From Chara braunii (Eukaryota > Streptophyta > Charophyceae > Charales > Characeae), in the NCBI GenBank assembly GCA_003427395.1, contig BFEA01000028.1, positions 3,265,174 through 3,327,721 on the forward strand: DNA of 62,548 nt, written 5' to 3'. A program made the translations under genes and the position numbers. This document shows, piece after piece, positions 11,121 through 21,849 of this stretch. The notes under the pieces are model-generated. The model was not told the origin of the DNA. It did no database searches and saw nothing but the letters and a program-made list of their open reading frames with translations. The stretch's first letter is position 1. Each line of letters opens with the position of its first letter.

Positions 11121-12260
11121 TTGGGATGTTGCATCATCATCTGAGCTAGAACCTGCAGCAACAAACATGGCACCCTTCCTCCTTCTTCGCCCCTTTGAGG
11201 AGGGTCCCTTCCTTCCTTCAAAATATGCTTCCTGGACATGGAGTTTGGACTCCAAGTCCAGGGTTGTTCTGCCAAAGGACCGCCAGTCCTTATGGCCCTG
11301 AGAGAATAAGGCAAGCTGGAATTGCTCAGGCGCTGCCCTGAGGAAATGAATGAGCAGATCCTGCTCACTCATCTCCAACCCAGGAGTCGATGTTAGACTC
11401 TCAAAGGTGGAATACAGTTTGGACAAGGAGCCATCAAACTTTTTCTGGCCCAGGCACATAATTTTGTCTGCTGCTTTTGCCTGCTCCTTGTCTGCAAACC
11501 GGTCTTGCAGTACCTGCAAAAATCCAGCCACCCCCAGCCTCTACGTCCAATCAGACATTTCTATACCTTGCTTGCTGGAGGTAGAGGTGCACCATTTCAG
11601 TGTAGTCCTCTCCAGACGAGCAAGGATGGCTGACACTTTCACATCCTCGTCACATTTGAACCCACTCAGGTAGGTTCTTTGAGTAGGGTCCTCGCCAGAA
11701 AACATGGGTGGAGGGCTCAGCTTGGGCCGCTGCTGATCAAATGAAACTGAGGGATGTGAAGCGACTGTTGACTTGGGTGTAGAAGATGGGGATGTGGGCC
11801 TGGATTGTGGGAGTTGTTGAGGGCCTGCTTGAGAAGGCCCAAGGGATGGAGGCAAGGACAAGGTGGTAGCGATCTTTAAATGAGTAAAGATCTGGTCCAG
11901 TTTGGCAGAGATGTCATCCAACGTTTTAGAAAAAGTTGAGTGACTGGTACTCCGGTCGTCCCAGTTAGTAAAATAAGAACAGTGAATATCATCCTGCAAG
12001 AGGATGAACTCAGCCATGTCCTTATTGTACTAGCTGGAAGTACCACTTGTTCTGATCTTCTCCATATCTGCAATCAGCAGCTTTCTCCTGGCTTCTTTCT
12101 GAGCTGCTACTTCTTTCTTCTTTAGCTTAGCCTTTAGGGACTCAACTGCCTGGACCTGCTGCCGGAGTTTCTCTTGCTGGGCCCGCAGTTCAGCCTCTAA
12201 AGGGTCACGCGGAATCTGAGGCTTTGCCTCAAAAGCCTCCCCTTTCCCAGCATCTGCCAT
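11121..12260 (-). pseudogene. gag of element A, N-terminal part (interrupted)
   Basis: This encodes the start of the Gag capsid polyprotein, which packages element RNA in cytoplasmic virus-like particles. The chosen start is the ATG at 12258-12260 (MADAGKGEAFEAK). It is followed by a charged, coiled-coil-like stretch (residues about 20-60, rich in Glu, Lys and Gln), a Pro/Ser linker, and a Gag core block around PPMFSGEDPTQRTYLSGF and LQVLQDRFADKEQAKAADKI. Two in-frame TAG stops interrupt it (12030-12032 and 11541-11543). The frame is open to GSSSDDDATS, where the nested insert begins at 11120. The reading frame resumes at 3971 once the insert and one 4-bp flank copy are removed. Confidence 0.8.
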
Positions 12261-13745
12261 TTTGATTTCCCACAATTCAGATAAATAAAAACAAACAAAT
12301 AATTAGACACAAACAGGAAGTAGCAGTAATTGAGTTTTCTCTGCAGTACTACTCACTCAGTTGCTGCCACCTGCCTGGAGAGAGAAGGTTGGTTAGTCTG
12401 AGCAAGTGAGTGCTCAGTCTCAGCAGACCGCTTGAGGATCAAGGTCAATTTAGAGTACACTCAACAAAAACCCCTTTCACGATTTTCCCATTACTACCCT
12501 GAACCAAAAATTGCACGCAATAATTGCAAATCCTGCATCAATAACTGACTGGATGCAGTCTTGGACTGATTAGTGTTGATTAGAAGTTAGACAGAGTGAC
12601 TAATTAGGGCTCGACAGGTGTTCACTGATAACCAAGATGCAGCGATTTACATGTAACCCTATTTCTAGACCTACCCTGCAGACTTCACCACTGTACGACC
12701 TTGTATGCCATACCCTGGGTATGGCGAAGTACAGTTTTCACTGTAACTAACTCAAACCATCAAATCTGGATGTGCGATTTCAGACACAAACCGAGTACTA
12801 AATTGCGGTTTACCAGGGACTGACAAAATTGAATTTTGATGGACGAAATTGAAGTTATGACTGACCCTAGTCTAGCCAAGCTTCAACTATATCATCGCAG
12901 AATTCAAATTTGCATTATCACTGAGAAATGGACCCTGAATTCACAAATTCACTACACAGTATAAATCGCAATATTGTAAAACAGTCACATATGAGATTTG
13001 AGTTAGAAAGGAGGTCAAACAGGGTTAGTAGAAGTCAAAGAAGATAGGTAGGCGAAGTTGGATATGGCTGTCCCACAGTCTGAATTTCGATTTTCAACTG
13101 TAAACTGACAGACAGACAAAATTCCAGTAATCTAAAAATAGACCCAGAATCGCCACACAGGGTAGAGTAAGGAACACACTTACTTCAGGGTCAACTCTGA
13201 AGAAGATGCATGAAACTATGGCTATGGCTGACTGGTCAACCCCATTTCGCCCGTTTCATCTCCTGACAATACCCAATGTTCCCATGTATCAAATTGCCTG
13301 AAACTTCGTGATCCAGTAGATTACCTTGAGGCGCTTCACCCCCAACTGACAGGTTTAATGAATTTGGACTCCCAGGTGCCAATAACTGACAAACTCAGTG
13401 CAGCGCCACATCACCCTGTACTGCGCTGCTTGGAAATTGGGGATCCTGACCCAATCCCAAAATCGCAACCTCCTAGGATCACTTCCTTGCCAATCACCAG
13501 CCTCCAGATGAATCGCCAGGCTAAAAATAGCCTCTCAGACCTCTGAGCACCAATCGCCAACCACTCCTGCACAACCCTAGTCAGGAATGAGTCACCCTCT
13601 GTCCAATACTTCTCACCACACACTCACTACCACCACCCTTACTGACAACAACCCTGAAGATGATGAATCTCCATGAGACTCAACTCCTGTATCTCGCCAG
13701 ATGATGATGGTTGCTCCAACTCATCAATCGCTCCAGAGTCTGGAT
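12261..13745 (-). other. Untranslated leader of element A
   Basis: About 1.49 kb between the primer site and the gag start with no sustained open frame. Element C has a leader of nearly the same length (25045-26515), so a long leader seems a shared trait. It holds a near-perfect palindrome at 12707-12725 (nine-base arms GCCATACCC and GGGTATGGC around one base), which could form a hairpin in genomic RNA. No splice signals were resolved. Confidence 0.6.
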
Positions 13746-13762
13746 CCAATCGCTCTGATACC
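13746..13762 (-). other. Primer binding site of element A (initiator Met tRNA type)
   Basis: Read on the minus strand, the bases next to the LTR are GGTATCAGAGCGATTGG. This contains GGTATCAGAGC, the core of the plant primer binding site complementary to the 3' end of initiator methionine tRNA. It lies directly against the LTR terminus, where minus-strand DNA synthesis would be primed. Confidence 0.8.
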
Positions 13763-15009
13763 TGTTATGATTCTGGTTGTTTGTTGTCTGAAGACCAACA
13801 CTCACTCACATAGACTTCCAGGTACGCCCATACATACACAGAAGGAAAGGGAGAGGATAGGAGTATCACACCGCACAGGGAGAGATAAACAGAGTGGAAG
13901 ACTTGACCATGCGATACGACCGGGTACACTGAAAGTGCAATTCACTCCACTTAATCCTCACAACCAGTCACAGCGAGAAGCCGAGCAGATCACATCCAAG
14001 AAAACAATGAAAGGATGATAGTCCAAACCCAGTATCACACTGTTTATTAAACTCAGAGTCTCGAATTGTCAGGATAACCTCAATACTATAGTGCGCTGCT
14101 CAGAAATGAGCAGCGCTTCACTCCCCAACCCTGAATAACCACTCGTGACACCCATGAGCCCCTAAAACATCAAGCGCCACCCAATTACAGCCTCCAAAGG
14201 GAAGCGCCACCCTGAAACAGGCCTCTGAGGCCAAGCGCCACCCAGAGGATGAAGAAGAAGACCAGCGCCACTATATCTGATGATGACGAAGTGGTCGGAA
14301 GACTTCCCGGATGGAAGTCTGTAGCAGCGCCACCAACTCCTGACAAGATGACCGTTGAGAAGAAGCTGCAACTATGGCTGCAGCGCCACAACCTTGGAAC
14401 CCCACTTTGGAGGAGGGTCCAGGTCAGGGCACCACCTTCTCTCGGCTCCAGCAGACCTCGATAGCCCAGACCTCTGACAGCCCCTACGCTGGCAGAGTAT
14501 AGCGCAGGTCCCAGCTATGGCCGACGCTCCGAAGGTCTAGCTATGCCTATCTCCTTCCACGCCGAGCCGTCACCACTTACGGTTCACGAGTAGCACAACA
14601 GCGATGTACTCGGTACCAACTGCCAAAAACCCTAAACCGATGTGCCCATCCTATCTATCGACTAAAACTAACCTAGACTCGACCTAGACCGGACTAACTG
14701 ACTGACCGGTACCGATTCAGTTTCGGCCTCTCGGTACTCTATAGGACCGTCTATCAGCATAGGACTGTAGGGCCTATCTGTCCGAGGGGTAGCCCGGGCC
14801 TGCTATTCGCAGTTAGGGTAGCAGTAGGAAATTCAGTTAGTGATGGGCCTGTATTTTCCCAAATTTGCAGGTGTGTCCCTCACGAATTTCCACTACAGGT
14901 AGGTCTCTCGGCTAGCCCTCAGCCAAACAAAATTACGAATCTACCCTACCTATGGTACAGCCTCGACAGAGAGAGGCTACAGGCGACCAGAAAACAGCAA
15001 GTCATTGCA
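13763..15009 (-). repeat. Probable 5' LTR of element A
   Basis: The inner edge is well supported. TGTTATGATTCTGG abuts the primer site and resembles the LTR terminus TGTTACGATCCTGG of element C. The outer edge at 15009 is tentative: GTCATTGCA resembles the GTCATTACA terminus of element C and would give 1247 bp, close to the 1277 and 1409 bp of the other families. The segment carries a short motif, AGCGCCAC, repeated at least six times between 14171 and 14390. No second copy is visible in the window. Confidence 0.5.
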
Positions 15010-15017
15010 CTACAACA

Positions 15018-15300
15018 CCTCACTCTACTCTACTCTACTCTACTCTACTCTACTCTACTCTACTCTACTCTACTCTATTCTACTCTACTCTATGCCACTC
15101 TACGACACTCTACTCGACGACACTCTATGACACTCCACTCTACTCGACAAGACTCTACGAGACTCTCCACAACTGTACTCTACAACACTCTGCTCTGCTC
15201 TGCTCTGCTCTGCTCTGCTCTACTCTACTCTACTCTACTCTACTTTACTCTAGTCTACTCTATGACACTCTATGACACTCTACGACACTGTACGATACTC
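15018..15300. repeat. Pentanucleotide satellite (ACTCT)n
   Basis: Nearly continuous ACTCT units with variant CTCTG units at 15189-15220 and interspersed GACACTCTA units. The open frame across it is a by-product of the repeat. Confidence 0.9.
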
Positions 15301-15512
15301 TCCTGAAGCTAGCTATTCGACCGTAGCCCGCACCGCGGACGCTAAGCTATTCGACAATTAAACTCCGACTTCGTAGCCAGTTTTAGGTTATTCTTTATTA
15401 CCCTGTGATTCTTTTTTTTTTTTTTTTACGAGTGGTCCGTGTCAGGTTGCCTACAACATTTCTTATTTCTGCGGGCATGGCCCGCACCGCCCGCACCACA
15501 GGCACTTAGCTA

Positions 15513-15675
15513 GTTATTATTATTGTTGAAGAAGAGAGGGGGAGATAAGGAGGAGATTGGTTGACAGAGAGAAGGGGGATTTGTCATTGGTCTTTTGCTG
15601 GTGTACATCTTCTTCTTCTTCCTTTGTCTCTCTCTTCTCTCAAGTTCATTCATTTCTTTTTGCAATTGGACAGTT
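15513..15675 (+). repeat. Short LTR fragment, opposite orientation to element C
   Basis: About 160 bp from TTATTATTATTGTT to TTTTTGCAATTGGACAG matches the terminal region of the element C/D LTR family in reverse orientation. It includes CATTGGTCTTTTGCTGG, the TTCTTCTTC tract and AAGTTCATTCATTTC. The longer fragment at 52513-53447 covers the same region. The true LTR terminus is missing. Confidence 0.75.
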
Positions 15676-17568
15676 CTTGGAATTCTTTATGAAGATGGAG
15701 CTGGGAGTTTAGAGGGAGTCCGGATGCTGGGGGGGTGGTAATGAATATGATTGGCGTCGGGCGGATTGTTGATGGGTGTGGTTCATGGGGGTTATCGTTA
15801 CCCAGCTTACCTCTCCGTTTTGGGGTTGCACAGTAAGGGATGAGTGCCTGTAGGCTAAGTGGGATAAATAGATGGCAGGTTATCACGTGTTCTGCTGGTG
15901 AAGGGGCTGGCTGGTAGGATGGGAATAGGGCATAGCGGCAGTGGAGATGGTGACTCCGCTGTGGTGCGTCTTGTCGGAGTGGGGTAGGGAATTGATGGGG
16001 GATCCTGGGCGTTGGCCTTGACCAGTGTTGTAATCTGAATTGTGACTGCGGCAGTGCTTGGTGGCTTGTCTGAGGCTGTGCTGATGCTGTCGTACTCACT
16101 GGCTTGCAAATGGCTTGGGCTAGAACGACGCCGGGCGGTGCTGGGTTTTGGTCGTGCTTCCCTGTGATGCGAGGGTGGGGGCATGATGCCCGGTAGAGAG
16201 ATCTGGGGAATGGCCAGGGGGGGAATGTGTTCCAGTGGCTATCTGTGGGCTGTTGACAAGACGATGCTGGCCGGAGCCGAGGTGGGCCTTCCCCCCTGTA
16301 AGCTAGCGGATGGGGATGCATTTTGAGGCGGGTCGTGCTACCCCGTACCCTAGCAGTTGGGGGTGTGAGGCCTGGAAGAGGCTTGGTAACGAACAGGAGA
16401 GTTGAGGGTGAGGCTGGGCTGCTGAGCTGTACTTGGTAGTTAAGTTCTGGTCTTGCAGTTTTTCATAGAACGAGTTTGCTTATCTCAATCCTCACCGCCC
16501 CTCTGAGACTCGGTATGGTGTAGTTTCATGATCAGTCCTTTAATAGGTCAGCAGTACTCAGGCCTTCCTCTAAATTTTCTTGAATTTTCCAATTGTTCGT
16601 AGCCGAAACCGGGTAATGGCCCCAGTATTCCAATGATCTGTGTAACCTCACATGGGACGCTGGGCCCGGTTCCCAGCACGCGCAGCTCTCCTGTATCCTT
16701 CTTTTAACCACCAGTTCACACAAACCTAAGTTGACAAAGCTACCTTCCAAGGCTCGCGAGCCTGAAACTGCGGCTTTTCAAAGTGGCCTGCCACTTTCGC
16801 TACCGGCCCAGGCCGCAATTGAAAAGCTCAGGGCATGAGACCTCCCTTGGCTTCATCTGGCCTACATACAAAGTGCCAATTTGGCACCACCATTGCTGCC
16901 AGAACAAGCGGTTCACCCGTTGAGCATGCCTCATCGGCGTGCTAGGCAGACGTCCGTGGATTGCGCAGACAGTCAGCATAGCAGGCATGATACTAGGAGA
17001 TCAAGGAACACAGTCTTCAAGACTGAAATGTAGTCAAGATGGTAATGTGGGAGTCTTCCAAGCAACAAATTGACGGGAAGGTTTGCAGGTACTGACATGA
17101 CATTCTTCCTTAAGGAAGGGTGGTCGCTGAGCCATGGACATGCATGCCGTGCGTGTTGTATTGCTTTCTGCCACGTGGTCTGCGGAAGCTTCAGGGTGGT
17201 TCTTGTGCACTGCACACTTTTAGCCTATAACTCATGGTGTTTGTCCATGTTGCTTGGTTATAGCACGCAACTTGATGCAAGTGGTTGATTGCCAGCCATT
17301 CCAGTTGTTCTGGAGTCCAAAGACTCCAAACAAAGCGATAACGGATTGGACAAGGACAGATGGAGAGAGAAGACAAGGGCTGCCAGTCATTCTTCCCTTA
17401 ATTTTCACTAGGCTGATAGGTACATACATTTATGTGTTGCTAAAAAGATGGGGTAAATGGAGAAAATAAATCGAGGGAGGATTCAATCTGGGACTGAAGA
17501 GGATGGAACTAGGAACAGAATTACATACACTATGAAGGTTGATAGAACGTAGAGGCAAGCAAGCATAC
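15676..17568. other. No recognised feature
   Basis: About 1.9 kb. Short open frames exist on both strands but none shows a recognisable domain or convincing exon borders. If the cysteine-rich gene continues to lower coordinates, this would be its next intron. Confidence 0.5.
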
Positions 17569-17767
17569 CTTCGCCCTCGTCATAAAACCTCTTTGGGCTC
17601 TGCAGAAACCATAGCATGGCTTTAACGAGCCATCAAAACCATTGTCACAAGACCACATCATGCAGCCTTCAACAGGTGTGCAAGTTACTCCGGTTGTGTT
17701 GCATGCGTCATTGGCAGTCAGGCATGGTTGTCCACGGTCCCCAGTGTAGAACTCACTGACTGAGCAG
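17569..17767 (-). CDS. Cysteine-rich protein, putative exon 4
   Basis: A 199-bp minus-strand block with acceptor TTTTTCCTTGCAG and donor GTATGC directly outside it. It encodes about 66 residues with 8 cysteines, including VSEFYTGDRGQPC, CNTTGVTC, CMMWSC and CYGFC. The first base completes a codon begun by AG at the end of 47020-47257 (phase 2), and it ends in phase 0, so the coding region should continue at lower coordinates. I recognise no named domain. The spacing of cysteines suggests a disulfide-rich extracellular protein. The assignment to the exons near 47 and 55 kb is inference from splice phase and composition. Confidence 0.6.
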
Positions 17768-17903
17768 CTGCAAGGAAAAACACAGAGAAGAGGTTCCCAG
17801 GAGTTATGCACGAACATGATGTCCATTAAGCCCTAGTATCTCCAAGCCTAAGCTCCTACCTAAACCGCTCTGCGGGCTAGGCTGATGCCAGAAATTTAAA
17901 AAG

Positions 17904-19600
17904 TGTTACGATCCTGGCCAATTTTGAAGTCCACAATAATCAGAAAGTACAATGTTGTCCAATTGCGAAAAGAAATGAATGAACTTGAGCCCAATGCCGT
18001 CCAATTGCAAAAGAAATGAAAGAACTTGAGAGGAGAGAGAGGGAAAGAAGAAGAAGAAGAATCAGGAAAGAAGAAAGAGATGGTGTACTCCAACATAGAC
18101 CAAAGACAAAGCTCTTCTTCTTCGCTCAACAACCTCCTCTTTATCTCCTCCTCTCTTATTCAAACAATAAATAAACAATAATAATGTTGAACAGCTGAAC
18201 CAGAATCAATGTCCGAATCCCACTTCTACTGCAGGCACAAGATGAGGTCCACCATAACCATGGCAGCCCGTCTTCTTCCTCCACATACAGGCCGAGGCTA
18301 TGGCGGACTACTACCTCCGGTACAAAGGACAACCCCAAGCAGCTACACCGCTGCCCTTCTTCAGGTCATCACCCAACAGCTATGCCGCTGCCCACTCAAC
18401 CGCCATGCCTGACTCTGTCCGAGCTTCCTTGATGCGGCACTACCCCCACTGGGGCCTTCCTGATGCAGCGCCTAGCAAGGAGATGAAGATGGTGTCTACC
18501 ATAGCCAGGTAAGTACCCTACCACTCTCCTCCTTGGTCCCCTTCTCCTCTTCCTCCTACCGGCTGAGCTCCACCATAGCCAAGGTGGAAGCTCCCGNCTT
18601 CTTCCTCCCAGCAGCGCTGTAGAGCCCAGCGCTCCTCCACCTAGCGCTCCAGCAGCGTGACGCCCAACTCGCACACTGAAGAATGAGGCCGGGCTCTTTG
18701 CCCTGACTCTTGATATAGCGGCCTACTTGCCTCCTGGGCGGTGACTTCCAAATCTCGGCCTCTCCAAGCAACCGGTACCTCCTCCGTTTCGGAGGGAATC
18801 ATCATTGCAGACCCTGATATTACCCGTACAGGCTCTAGACTNNNNNNNNNNNNNNNNNNNNNNNNNNNNNNNNNNNNNNNNNNNNNNNNNNNNNNNNNNN
18901 NNNNNNNNNNNNNNNNNNNNNNNNNNNNNNNNNNNNNNNNNNNNNNNNNNNNNNNNNNNNNNNNNNNNNNNNNNNNNNNNNNNNNNNNNNNNNNNNNNNN
19001 NNNNNNNNNNNNNNNNNNNNNNNNNNNNNNNNNNNNNNNNNNNNNNNNNNNNNNNNNNNNNNNNNNNNNNNNNNNNNNNNNNNNNNNNNNNNNNNNNNNN
19101 NNNNNNNNNNNNNNNNNNNNNNNNNNNNNNNNNNNNNNNNNNNNNNNNNNNNNNNNNNNNNNNNNNNNNNNNNNNNNNNNNNNNNNNNNNNNNNNNNNNN
19201 NNNNNNNNNNNNNNNNNNNNNNNNNNNNNNNNNNNNNNNNNNNNNNNNNNNNNNNNNNNNNNNNNNNNNNNNNNNNNNNNNNNNNNNNNNNNNNNNNNNN
19301 NNNNNNNNNNNNNNNNNNNNNNNNNNNNNNNNNNNNNNNNNNNNNNNNNNNNNNNNNNNNNNNNNNNNNNNNNNNNNNNNNNNNNNNNNNNNNNNNNNNN
19401 NNNNNNNNNNNNNNNNNNNNNNNNNNNNNNNNNNNNNNNNNNNNNNNNNNNNNNNNNNNNNNNNNNNNNNNNNNNNNNNNNNNNNNNNNNNNNNNNNNNN
19501 NNNNNNNNNNNNNNNNNNNNNNNNNNCAAGGCATCCATTCCATCGGCAGAACTTCAGAAATCAGCAGTGTTCTCAGTCTGTGTTTTGACGGGTCATTACA
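17904..19600 (-). repeat. 3' LTR of element C, with gap
   Basis: Matches 26529-27937 from TGTTACGATCCTGG to GGGTCATTACA. Positions 18842-19526 are unknown bases (685 N). By comparison with the other LTR only about 387 bp should be missing. Relative to the partner it lacks about 9 bp near 18312. Confidence 0.92.
18842..19526. other. Assembly gap (N run) in the LTR
   Basis: 685 N. The flanks align with 27475 and 27863 of the other LTR, which implies about 387 real bases, so the gap length is not accurate. Confidence 0.95.
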
Positions 19601-19614
19601 CTACTCCCCCCTCG
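19601..19614 (-). other. Polypurine tract of element C
   Basis: Minus strand CGAGGGGGGAGTAG lies directly before the 3' LTR start TGTAATGACC. This is the expected place and composition for plus-strand priming. Element D has an equivalent tract. Confidence 0.85.
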
Positions 19615-19641
19615 AGAGCGAGGTCCCTTCGAGCGAGTAAC

Positions 19642-21443
19642 TCAATCAGAGTCCTTGCATAATGCATCATAAGCGTAGATAGCGAAGAGAGATCGGGTGT
19701 GTTCCGTAGGAGTCAGGGTAGCAGTGAATTTTGGTTGCTGTTCAGAATTTATCAATCGCTCATAGGCGTTAACGACACGCGGTGCACTCTGCAGTAAGTC
19801 TTTCTTAGCAATCCAGTAGAAATCATCCAGCGGATGGTACAAAAAATGGACTTTGTACTGTCTGTTTCTTCCCTTCCCACTGTGCTCGACAATTCTATCA
19901 ACCTCGTGACCGCCATTGATTGCGCGAGGAATCATCGATTCTCGGTACTTGAACGTCTCAGGTGGTTCATACGGAAATAACTTCGATGTGTGGAAGACTG
20001 GATACGTGCGCAGATGCGCAGGCACATCAATCGTGTAAGAAGGACCGAAGGAATCATTACCTACTCGATTCAGCACCTTCCAGGGATTGTAGTACTGAGG
20101 AAGAAGTTTCCGTGACACGCCTTCTTCTTCAGAAAACTCAGACATCTTGACCCAGACATAACTTCCCACGGTGAAGGGATCAGGCTGGCGTTTCTTGTTC
20201 GCATGCTTAATCATAGCACTGCGTCGCCTCTCCATAGCCGCGATAGCAACTTTGAGCAAACGATCGTACTTAGCACTGTAGCCTGGCTGGCCAGGTGTTA
20301 GGCCAGGTGGCTGTTCCGGGAACAGATAGGATAGGGGATTGCGGATTTTCCATCCGAGGTGCAGCCGGTTAGGCGTCATCCCGGTGGAAGAGTGGATGGA
20401 GTACCCCTGCACAATCGGCAACTCCTCATCCCAAGAGTTCTGGTCAGGCACGATAAGAGCCCTGAGAAGTTGGATCACGGTCTGGTTGATCTCCTCGGCC
20501 AGTCCATTGGCTTCGGGGTGTCGACCAGACGTCATCTTGAGTTTCATGTCGTAGGTCTGGGAGGTGGAGTCTTTCCAATCTGCACTTATGAACCTGGTAT
20601 CCCAATCGCTCACAAGAGTCTTCGGGGGCCCGCACTGCAGAATGTACCTTTTGTTAAATTCTTCGATTACAAGGTCAGTTGGGGCGTGAGGTGGTAATGG
20701 GATTAGGTTCAGAAACTTGGAAAAACGATCGACGATCACCATTACCTGTGAATAACCGTTTCTGCTCTTTTTCCCCATGTCCGTGAAGTCAATGGAAACA
20801 GACTCACCTGGACCATCAGGGATAGGAAGAGGGTGCAGCAGCCCATAGGGCTTCTCTCGAGACGGTTTGATGCGTTGACAAACTTCACATTCAGCCACAA
20901 ACCTTTGCGTCATTCTTTTCATTCCAGGCCACACAAACTTTTCCAACAGATTTCCGTATGTCTTCTCAACGCCGAAGTGTCCACTCCGGCCATGAGCCAA
21001 GTCCAAGAAGTGAGTCATGAACGGCTCATGGTTGGGCACGCACAATCGGTCATGTTTCCCATAACGTCGGAAGAGAAGGCCTTTACATTCATGGAAATCA
21101 AGCTGACTACTAGGGTCAGCCCGAATCTGCTCAAGGATGGGACCGAGTTCCGGATCCTTGGCAGTATGCTCTATGAGTTCCTCCTTCAGATTTTTACGCA
21201 GGTCAGAGGAACCCACAAGGCAAGTCATGTACTCCGGGTGGCGCGACAAAGCATCCGCAACGCGATTGTAACATCCTTTCTTGTGCTTAATCTCAAAGTC
21301 ATACACAACAATCTCATGCAGCCAACGGGTCAGTGTAGTTGAGGGATTATTCTGTGTCTAAACCCATTTCAAGGTCTCATGGTCTGAGAACACCTTGAAG
21401 TGGCGACCCAAGAGGTAGTGCTTCCAGTGGTCTAGTGCCTCTC
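19642..21443 (-). pseudogene. pol of element C: RNase H end, integrase, chromodomain-like tail
   Basis: After the 1-nt deletion near 21446 the frame covers the RNase H end (LDHWKHYLLGRHFKVFSDHE). It is broken by TAG at 21358-21360 and then open for about 570 residues. Integrase HHCC zinc domain: HFLDLAHGRSGHFG to CEVCQRI. Catalytic core: Asp in SIDFTDMGKKS, Asp in TLVSDWDTRF, Glu in EANGLAEEINQ. A GPF/Y-type block follows (LLPQYYNPWKVL, TYPVFHTSKLFPY). The C-terminal 55 residues (HEVDRIVEHSGKGRNRQYKV, FYWIAKKDL, VVNAYE) fit a chromodomain outline with altered aromatic-cage positions. Integrase inserts the cDNA, and chromodomains of chromoviruses guide insertion to particular chromatin. Confidence 0.85.
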
Positions 21444-21849
21444 TCAAGCATAGAGTTTTCGCATGTAGGTGGAGGCAGCTACCTTGTGACTGGGCATACG
21501 TTTGCTGTAAAACTCTAGCGGACGTAGGCCGTCGCCGTCATCTTGTTGCAGCACTGCACCAATCCCATACATAGTGGCATCCGTAGTTACTACGAATGTG
21601 AGTTTGGGATCTGCAATGCGGAGCACCGGATGACTCACCAAAGGCTCCTTTAATGCTGCGAAGGCTGTCGTGCATTCCCCATCCCATGTATAAGACACAT
21701 TCTTGCTAGTCAATCTAGACAGCGGACGGGCGGTGATAGAAAACTTAGGCACATACTTGCGGTGGTAGGACGCAAGACCAAGAAAAAAACGCAACTCGCT
21801 AACATTCGCCGGTTGAGGCCAATTGCGGATGACCTCAACCTTGGTTGCC
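21444..21849 (-). pseudogene. pol of element C: RT connection and RNase H start
   Basis: This frame, shifted from the preceding RT by a 4-nt deletion, encodes FFLGLASYHRKYVPKFSITA, the connection towards RNase H, and VVTTDATMYGIGAVLQQDD with the RNase H catalytic Asp. It ends at a TGA (21444-21446). Comparison with element D (TATGCTTTGCG against TATGCTTGAG) shows one T has been lost. Confidence 0.85.

Larger units (their letters stand above)
1..15009 (-). mobile_element. Ty3/gypsy element A, degenerate, split by a nested insert
   Basis: A minus-strand Ty3/gypsy retrotransposon in the order 5' LTR (about 13763-15009), primer site (13746-13762), a leader of about 1.5 kb, gag (12260 to 11121, resuming at 3971), protease, reverse transcriptase, RNase H and integrase (to about 110). 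The integrase-last order defines Ty3/gypsy. The body is broken by the 7149-bp insert 3972-11120. Several in-frame TAG codons and frame changes make it inactive. No matching 3' LTR was found at the left edge, so the element may continue beyond the window or be truncated there. It belongs to a different family from elements C and D, since its gag and pol differ clearly, although the inner LTR terminus TGTTATGATTCTGG resembles theirs. Confidence 0.85.

Noticed and set aside
15650-16321. 223-residue Pro/His/Ser-rich minus-strand frame
   Set aside because: No domain, no homologue recognised and composition typical of chance frames in GT-rich DNA.
18641-19662. Long open frames on both strands
   Set aside because: They consist almost wholly of unknown bases in the 18842-19526 gap.
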